Below are positions 23,270 to 28,603 of a DNA stretch of 28,603 nt, piece after piece. Made by a program: the position numbers and the translations under genes. Under the pieces are notes generated by a model that was given only the letters and a program-made list of their open reading frames with translations, did not search any database and was not told the origin of the DNA. The DNA is from Candidatus Saccharibacteria bacterium UBA1932 (GTDB lineage Bacteria > Patescibacteriota > Saccharimonadia > Saccharimonadales > Saccharimonadaceae), in NCBI GenBank assembly GCA_002337095.1, contig DDFI01000005.1:21085-49687 (forward strand). Direction: 5' to 3'. The first letter of the stretch is position 1; the number at the start of each line of letters is the position of its first letter.

Positions 23270-24298
23270 TCAGGCCTGGCGTTCGCCAGCGATAAAATGC
23301 TCGCGGTTGCGCTGGACGAGCAGTATGAGGTCGCGTTCCTGGCGCAGTTTGACGTGTTTTTGGACTTCGACCAGCAGGTAATTACGCTGCGCACTTGATT
23401 GGTCGAATATCTCGAGCAAAAGGTTGTAAATATGCTCATGAATCTGCTGCAGCTCGCGTAGGCCAGTGTGGGTGCCGCGTTCGGCCACACGATCGGCTTC
23501 TTTGTCGCGAAAATCTTTGGTGACTTTTTCGAATATTTTAAGGAGTTTAGTGGGGTTTTTTTGATCAGAGTGAGGCAGCGCATCGACGTGGCGCTGGTAG
23601 CGCTGGCGCAGGTCCATCACCGCTGGATAATCCCAGCCGTAGCTGATGATTCGACTCACAATACTCTCAGGATCAGCGCTAATCGACGCCATGTGCGTGC
23701 TGATTTCTTCGAGGCGCGCGTCCTCGTGGGCGGTCATGGCGCGGCGTTCTTTGTTGATTTGCATGGCAGATTTCTGCCGATCGAGCCACGAAGCGTGCGG
23801 ATCGCATAGGGTAATTTGGTGCTTGTCGGCCAGCTCCAGCGCCTCGTGATAGCGGGTGTAGCGCCCGAAGTAATCATCAATGGTGCCAATCGAGCGCGTC
23901 AGCAATTCGGTGGCGTAGGCATGCTGATAGGGCGTATCATCACCGTGGTGTGGGTACACCGACAGAATTGTCTCGTCACGAGCCAGGTCGCGGCGCGCAT
24001 CCAGCACATCCTCGATGACCATATCGGCATCGTCCGGCTTAAAATGCAGCTTTTTGGTCAGGTACGTCTTAAACTTAGGATCCTCGGCCAGCTCCTCTAG
24101 CTCCTCATAAAGTGGCCGGAGGTCAGTCCGCCAGGCATAAAACAAATCACCGGCCGTCACCTTGCCTTTGTTGGCAAGTAGGCTCGCCGCCAGGTCGCGG
24201 TCCTCTGGTGCAAACTGCGCCAAGGCATCAATTGCCTGCGCCCGAAAACTCTCTCGGTCGGTTCGTATCAGTGCTTCGAGTGTCTGCCCACCAGTCAT
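23270..24298 (-). CDS. Soluble, charged helical protein of unknown function
   Basis: The product is 342 residues, without signal peptide or membrane segments, rich in Asp, Glu, Arg and His and mostly predicted helical (for example RDLRPLYEELEELAED and QQIHEHIYNLLLEIFDQ). The C-terminal third (about 250-340) looks coiled-coil-prone. I do not recognise a family. The codon use matches the backbone genes. A TAAAAT box lies 6 nt before the ATG (leaderless), back to back with the promoter of the second ABC operon. It is upstream of the membrane protein/ATP-cone/flavoprotein genes with a 73-nt gap that has its own candidate promoter. Confidence 0.75.
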   Translation of the reverse strand: MTGGQTLEALIRTDRESFRAQAIDALAQFAPEDRDLAASLLANKGKVTAGDLFYAWRTDLRPLYEELEELAEDPKFKTYLTKKLHFKPDDADMVIEDVLDARRDLARDETILSVYPHHGDDTPYQHAYATELLTRSIGTIDDYFGRYTRYHEALELADKHQITLCDPHASWLDRQKSAMQINKERRAMTAHEDARLEEISTHMASISADPESIVSRIISYGWDYPAVMDLRQRYQRHVDALPHSDQKNPTKLLKIFEKVTKDFRDKEADRVAERGTHTGLRELQQIHEHIYNLLLEIFDQSSAQRNYLLVEVQKHVKLRQERDLILLVQRNREHFIAGERQA

Positions 24299-24304
24299 GC
24301 AGCT

Positions 24305-24338
24305 ATTTTATCACAAACAATGATGCTTCTGCTAAGAT
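24305..24338. promoter_or_regulatory. Divergent pair of leaderless promoters
   Basis: In a 46-nt gap, minus-strand TAAAAT (24305-24310) is 6 nt from ATG 24298, and plus-strand TAAGAT (24333-24338) is 6 nt from ATG 24345. Neither gene has room for a leader. Confidence 0.55.
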
Positions 24339-24344
24339 ACTAGC

Positions 24345-25022
24345 ATGGATTCCTCGCCGATAATTGAGCTGCGCCACGTCAGCCGCGCCTACACGGTGGG
24401 CCGGGAGCGCATTGCGGCGCTGCGCGACATGAGCCTGACGATCAATCAGGGCGAAATTGTGGCGATTACCGGGCCAAGCGGCAGTGGCAAAAGCACGCTA
24501 CTACAACTCATCGGCTGCCTTGACCAGCCAACCAGCGGCGAGATTATCATCAATGGCAAGGCAGTGCAGCACCTTTCGGACCGCGCCCTCAGCCAGGTGC
24601 GGCGAGCGACGATTGGGTTTATTTTTCAGTCGTTTTATTTGCAGCCTTTTTTGAAACTTAAAGATAACATTGCCGTTCCAGCTATGTTTTCATCACAAGA
24701 ACCAGACGATATTAGGAATCGCGTCACGGATTTATTAACTCAAGTAGGATTATCAGACCGAGTGGATCATTTTCCTCGTGAACTGTCTGGTGGACAAATC
24801 CAACGTGCAGCGATAGCTAGGGCTCTCATGAACCAGCCGGCAATCCTATTGGCGGATGAGCCGACAGGTAACCTAGACTCTTCTAATAGCCAGGCGATAG
24901 TTGACCTATTTAAGAATATTCGAGAAAAGCTTGGTACCACGATCATTATCGTTACACACAACCCGGAGATCGCGGCTCAGACGGATAGAACCATTGTGTT
25001 AAAAGACGGAGTGATTATATGA
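24345..25022 (+). CDS. ABC transporter ATP-binding protein (MacB/LolD type), second copy
   Basis: A 225-residue ATPase with Walker A GPSGSGKST (43-51), Q-loop Gln95, signature LSGGQIQR (147-154), Walker B with Glu172 in DEPTGNLDS, and His205. It has the same family and gene order as the ATPase at 9941. Its first ~270 nt are GC-rich like the backbone and the rest AT-rich, with the switch near 24610-24640, suggesting replacement of the 3' part and the permease by recombination. The stop overlaps the permease start (ATGA). All catalytic residues are intact, so the ATPase should work even if the permease is broken. Confidence 0.92.
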   Translation: MDSSPIIELRHVSRAYTVGRERIAALRDMSLTINQGEIVAITGPSGSGKSTLLQLIGCLDQPTSGEIIINGKAVQHLSDRALSQVRRATIGFIFQSFYLQPFLKLKDNIAVPAMFSSQEPDDIRNRVTDLLTQVGLSDRVDHFPRELSGGQIQRAAIARALMNQPAILLADEPTGNLDSSNSQAIVDLFKNIREKLGTTIIIVTHNPEIAAQTDRTIVLKDGVII

Positions 25023-26987
25023 TAAGACTACGGTATGCAGCCACTCTTGCACGTACAAAACTTCAGTCAAGAAAGGGTTCACTGTTCACTACTATTGCGG
25101 TCTCAAGCATATTATTTTCTGTACTAATAGCAATAATTATTGTTTTTACAGCCGTAGAAAAAAGTACGATGTCCCTTGTAAGGGCAGCAAACAATGATCA
25201 ATATCTCGTAAAAGTAAGCCCCGTCCTGCCGGGTGGCGCAGTAATTGGGATGAACCCAGTAAAGCTTACCGCAAATGATATCAAATTGGTACGCGACTAC
25301 GAAGCAGATTATTATAAGAACCTCAAGAACAAGTACACAACGGCCGGTTTGAAATATATTGAGCCTGATCCCTCGGATAGCCTTTTAATACCTAATGCGT
25401 TTGCTGATCCGGCCACTCCGAGCGAACTACGCTACAGGTTGAACTTCAACTCATCTTTAATGCGCGGATTTGAGCAATCACAACTTGTCGCGTATTCCAA
25501 AACCGCCAGAAATACTTTTGCCGATCTGCAAAAAGTTGTAGATAGTTATCATGGAAGTGGCTATTACAATATTGGGGCAACACCGCTCCCACCTATACCA
25601 AACCAGCTGTTAATTATTGATGACAAAGAAACCTTCAATGACAATACCCTAAAGGCTGGGGATATGACATTGTATGGTTACTCAGTAAACGCAATCCATA
25701 ACAGTTCATATGAAATGCAAGATCAACAACTCCTATCGCGCTATATAACTTATCGCGACACGAGTAGTTTAAAAGGTATTCCCGTTCTTGTTACCGCCCA
25801 GGAAGCCGCAACTTTATTTGGCGGAAGAATGGGAATTGCGAGCGAGCCAGAGAGTGACACGGCAAAACAATCGTGGCTCAAGGAGGTGAAACAAAAACTA
25901 ACAGGGCAGGCATACCAAACCTGCTATCGCAATCAGCCCGAGCAGCAGTTGCTTGCGAAGATACAGCAGGACTATGCTAACATTGAGTCGCACAAGAATG
26001 ATAAAGATTACAAAAAACCCCTCGCTTATCTATAGTTATCCTTCTGTGCCCTGTGGTGACATCACAGTTCAATCTGACACGCGTGACAAAACAGAAAAAG
26101 ATGCTGAGGCGGCGCGCATTAGTGAAGAGAAGAAGCTCGGAATGTATGAGGCGCCTTCCCATGGAACTATTACATATCAAATAGTAGGCTTTATTACCGC
26201 GCAGCCTTATTCAGATGCAACAAAAGATATATCAAGTTATTTCAAGAACCTTTTATCCTATCATGCTGATTTAATGGGTGCGGTGATTCCTGAGCAGATG
26301 TATCAATCTCTGCCAGATAACCTCAAATTCAGCCCTTCTCAACTCGCAGGTACAAATCTAGGGTACACCGACGCGGCCGCATCCCTTGCACCTCATATAG
26401 TAGCCTTCTCGTCAATTGAACAAGCGCGCGCATTCATTAGTAATGAGGGCTGCTCGTCAAGTGATACTGATTGTAAAAAGTTATTTCATGCAGATCCGTA
26501 TGGGTCAAACTACCTTATACTTGACGAGGTCGGTAAACTCTTCAGTAAGATTATGCTCTACATCTTGCCTGCCGTTATGATACTGGCTGGATTAATAATT
26601 TGGTTCATGATGTCGCGAGTTATGTCTGATAATCGAAAAGAGACGGCTGTGTATAGAGCAATGGGGGCACGCCGCATAGATATTGCGTTCATATATTTAA
26701 CCTACACATTAATCCTGAGTATTCTAACGGTCTTTACATCATTCTTAATGGGCATTACCACTGCATATATACTCAATGAAACATATGGAAAGCAGTTAGC
26801 AGATACCGCTTCGCTAGCCTTTGGCGTGGGCGATAGTGGTGTCGCCAGGCTATCCCTGTTTGACGTGTCCTCGCCAATGCTACTGTATGCTTTCGGTACT
26901 ATTCTTTGCCTATGTCTCGTAGCTGTTATTCAGCCACTCATTCGCAATGTGTTACGTCCGCCAATACGAGATATCCGTACAGAATAA
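25019..26987 (+). pseudogene. FtsX-like ABC permease split by a +1-type frameshift
   Basis: Two overlapping frames together match the permease at 10612. The first (25019-26035) has the N-terminal membrane helix (about 26-48) and extracytoplasmic start, and the second carries the rest of that domain, landmarks NEGCSSSDTDCKK, and three C-terminal FtsX helices. The first frame ends at a TAG soon after KKP. The other frame continues SLIYSYPSVPCGD. Dropping one base from A6 (26012-26017) or C4 (26018-26021) restores a single ~655-residue protein. This may be a sequencing error, a real disruption, phase variation at the A6C4 run, or +1 recoding on CCC-C. The landmarks CYRN, VPCGD and GC-x-C match the intact paralogue in order. 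Confidence 0.8.
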
Positions 26988-27067
26988 CAAGCTTAATAAG
27001 TACTTTATTATGCCATGACTACTCTGGCGTGCACAAAAGTGTACACCAGTCTATCTGTGAGGAGCAG

Positions 27068-27385
27068 ATGATGAACTGTGTAAAGAGGGTTCTCATAACT
27101 CTCGTCGCCACTAGCCCGATCGTTGTTGGTGCCTTCGTGGGCACCGCCGGGACGGCAAGTGCATACTCTGGCATCGACATGAACCTGGCATGCCAATACA
27201 CGGCGGGTCGTACGTCCTACGCTGCCAAGGTTGTTAACCAGAACGCCTCAGGCTGGCGCTGCTACGACCGCGCAGGGTGGGGTCCGACGATTGGCGCCAA
27301 CCTCTGGGGTTTCTGCGTCGACGTCATGGGGGAGAACAAGGCGTACAACACCAACGGCAACGTGTATGGGTGGCATTGCGCCTAA
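27068..27385 (+). CDS. Small secreted four-cysteine protein with internal duplication, actinobacterial style
   Basis: A 105-residue protein with a Sec signal (cleavage after ASA at residue 32). The ~73-residue mature part has four cysteines (42, 65, 83, 104) and two similar halves: residues 37-66 (NLACQY...ASGWRCY) and 76-105 (NLWGFC...VYGWHCA), so two related disulfide units. Its style resembles small secreted proteins of Streptomyces-like bacteria. The GC-rich codon use contrasts with the AT-rich permease 80 nt upstream. A GAGGAG ribosome binding site lies before tandem ATGs at 27068 and 27071. It is co-directional with the ABC-FtsX operon, echoing the 12357-12686 gene beside the other one. 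The function is unknown. Confidence 0.8.
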   Translation: MMNCVKRVLITLVATSPIVVGAFVGTAGTASAYSGIDMNLACQYTAGRTSYAAKVVNQNASGWRCYDRAGWGPTIGANLWGFCVDVMGENKAYNTNGNVYGWHCA

Positions 27386-27399
27386 TACAGTCCGACCTT

Positions 27400-27427
27400 G
27401 AGCCAAGTCGTTAAACTGGCTCACTTT
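27400..27427 (+). terminator. Probable intrinsic terminator after the secreted protein gene
   Basis: GAGCC and AGT pair with ACT and GGCTC (one bulged A), followed by ACTTTTC. The stem is short and the tail weak. Confidence 0.5.
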
Positions 27428-27440
27428 TCATAAATATGTA

Positions 27441-27956
27441 TTAGGAATATTTCGCTACCATTTTTGCTGCGATGAAAGCAAAAGCCAAAGAGCTGATTGC
27501 GCTAACTACGACTACAGGCAACGGGCTGGTCAGCAGATAATCTGTCCAGCGGAGGGTTGGGGCGGCGATGAGGGCAAGCGCGCCTAGGCCGGTATAGTAG
27601 ATTACGGCGAATAGCCGGCCATTGTAGCTGTGCATATCGTAGAGATCAATCACGTAGCTGGTAGATTGCTTGACGGCAAACAGGCCAATAAGCCCAAGCA
27701 AAAAGATAAAGAAAATACCCGCGACAATGCCCGCTACTTCGATGCCGGTCGCGCCAAGCCACGGCGTCAGCAACAAGCCAGCCGTGACACTGCTCAAAAT
27801 GATGCCGCTACGTAGCCCGGGCCGGGCGGGCAACTGGGCAACCTTGGTTGCAATGATCTCGCGCCGCTCAGCCTGCAGCTGGTCGTAGGATTTTGGCGCT
27901 GGATAGAGCTGTGACAACTCGGGGCCGCGGAGGGGTGCTTGATTCTTTGGTTGCAT
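27441..27956 (-). CDS. Four-TM membrane protein, unknown function
   Basis: The 171-residue product has a Pro/Gln-rich cytoplasmic N-terminus of about 45 residues with a charged helix (YDQLQAERREIIATKVAQL), then four membrane helices at about 49-66, 72-96, 113-132 and 143-165. There are no motifs I recognise. A TATTAT box lies 8 nt before the ATG, so the leader is at most a few bases. Codon use is backbone-like. Confidence 0.75.
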   Translation of the reverse strand: MQPKNQAPLRGPELSQLYPAPKSYDQLQAERREIIATKVAQLPARPGLRSGIILSSVTAGLLLTPWLGATGIEVAGIVAGIFFIFLLGLIGLFAVKQSTSYVIDLYDMHSYNGRLFAVIYYTGLGALALIAAPTLRWTDYLLTSPLPVVVVSAISSLAFAFIAAKMVAKYS

Positions 27957-28011
27957 TACTACTTATAATAGCAGATCACACGGCAGCACTGAACGCCATC
28001 ATGCCAGACTA

Positions 28012-28040
28012 TTGACTTTTTGTCATGCTTATGCTATATT
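28012..28040 (+). promoter_or_regulatory. Promoter for a 48-residue orphan ORF
   Basis: TTGACT (28012-28017) and TATATT (28035-28040) are separated by exactly 17 nt. Start near 28047 would leave a ~39-nt leader with an AAAAAAGGA element. Confidence 0.6.
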
Positions 28041-28085
28041 GAATATATAAGCTAACCAACACAAAAAAGGACGAATACTACGCAC

Positions 28086-28232
28086 ATGGAAGCCGCATTC
28101 ATCGAACCGGTCACTGTTGAAGATATCATGGGAATTGCGACATGGAATCGCCCGCGATCGAGCGACGAACTGCACGCATTTGTCGAGAGTCGCCACGCAT
28201 CGTTGCCTGCCGACCTATTAGTGCTTGAATAA
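28086..28232 (+). CDS. Small 48-residue protein, unknown
   Basis: The ATG at 28086 opens 48 codons ending at TAA: MEAAFIEPVTVEDIMGIATW, then NRPRSSDELHAFVESRHASL and PADLLVLE. It is acidic and has no signal or membrane segment. A good promoter lies upstream and an AAGGA-like site about 14 nt before the ATG, rather far. The downstream promoter for the YggT-like gene starts at its 3' end. I recognise no family. Confidence 0.5.
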   Translation: MEAAFIEPVTVEDIMGIATWNRPRSSDELHAFVESRHASLPADLLVLE

Positions 28233-28249
28233 TTCGCTCATGCTTGTGG

Positions 28250-28255
28250 TATACT
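28250..28255 (+). promoter_or_regulatory. Extended -10 box for the YggT-like gene
   Basis: TGGTATACT gives a TG-extended -10, with a TTGAAT -35-like element at 28225-28230 (19-nt spacing). The ~25-nt leader has GGAG at 28272-28275. Confidence 0.5.
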
Positions 28256-28286
28256 GGTGTCATAAGTAATTGGAGATTTCGTAACC

Positions 28287-28603
28287 ATGCAACCAACCCA
28301 ACCCGTACAGCCCACCACGCCTGTCGAACAGCAAACTACCGAAGTGCGCGAAACCAACGTTGTCGAGGGTGGCACCGCCGTGCAGCGCCAGACAGTTGCG
28401 CAGCACACGACTGTCGATAACCGTGTCGTCGCCAAGCGCGTCGTGTGGTATATCATAGGATTTATCCTGGTGCTGCTCGCCATTCGTGTCGTATTACTGA
28501 TGCTCGGCGCCAACCGCGCATCGTCATTTGTCGACCTGGTTTACGCAGTGAGCGGTGTGTTTGCCGCGCCATTTAACGGCATCTTTGGCACGCCAAGCTA
28601 CGA
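28287..28603 (+). CDS. YggT-like membrane protein (3' truncated by window)
   Basis: The first 105 codons are present and the frame runs off the window. A ~55-residue hydrophilic, Thr/Gln/Val-rich N-terminus (MQPTQPVQPTTPVEQQTTEV) precedes a membrane helix at about 56-77 (VWYIIGFILVLLAIRVVLLMLGA) and FVDLVYAVSGVFAAPFNGIF, which resembles the YggT pattern (xLRxxxxxxGAN and PF). YggT proteins are small inner-membrane proteins of unclear role in osmotic tolerance and division. GGAG lies 11 nt before the start. Confidence 0.7.
   Translation, partial: MQPTQPVQPTTPVEQQTTEVRETNVVEGGTAVQRQTVAQHTTVDNRVVAKRVVWYIIGFILVLLAIRVVLLMLGANRASSFVDLVYAVSGVFAAPFNGIFGTPSY

Overview
The window looks like a chromosome segment of a Patescibacteria/CPR bacterium, most likely Candidatus Saccharibacteria (TM7). 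This is inference. The support is: short intergenic gaps; many promoters whose -10 box lies 6-7 nt before the start codon (leaderless mRNAs); a MurC-type ligase with a CPR-like central motif; a 68-residue CPR-type conserved protein; and several surface or secreted proteins of actinobacterial flavour, as expected for an episymbiont of Actinobacteria. TGA is used as a stop, so the code is standard.

Layout. 1-3117: the 3' end of trmB, then a small anchored protein coupled to a large cutinase-VWA-PKD-FN3 surface protein. 3158-5784: an AT-rich patch with a Gfo/Idh oxidoreductase-NUDIX operon divergent from an HTH-NUDIX protein. 5798-9900: a murC-like gene, an MFS-like transporter, a two-TM protein, the 68-aa protein, a candidate small RNA and a leaderless hypothetical gene. 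9941-12686: an ABC ATPase-FtsX permease operon facing a small secreted four-cysteine protein. 12819-15330: tRNA-Met, a DivIC/FtsL-like division protein and an ABC-2 exporter. 15412-20727: a leader mini-ORF, a phage-tail-fibre-like repeat protein coupled to a GH26-like protein lacking both catalytic glutamates, the initiator tRNA with structured repeats behind it, and a convergent FN3-GH26 protein that keeps its glutamates. 20809-24298: an operon of an unknown helical protein, a membrane protein, a stand-alone ATP-cone and a flavoprotein lacking its redox cysteines. 24345-27385: a second ABC-FtsX operon (permease frameshifted) followed by a second small secreted four-cysteine protein. 27441-28603: small membrane and orphan proteins and the start of a YggT-like gene.

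Two themes stand out. One is a host-contact set: cutinase fusion, tail-fibre-like repeat protein, and GH26-like domains in active and inactive-looking forms. The other is an arrangement seen twice, 14 kb apart: an ABC-FtsX exporter beside a small secreted four-cysteine protein of actinobacterial style. That pairing could be a toxin/effector with export or self-protection, but the function is inference. Compositional breaks inside two genes (near 5290 and 24620) suggest variable blocks have been recombined into a conserved backbone.
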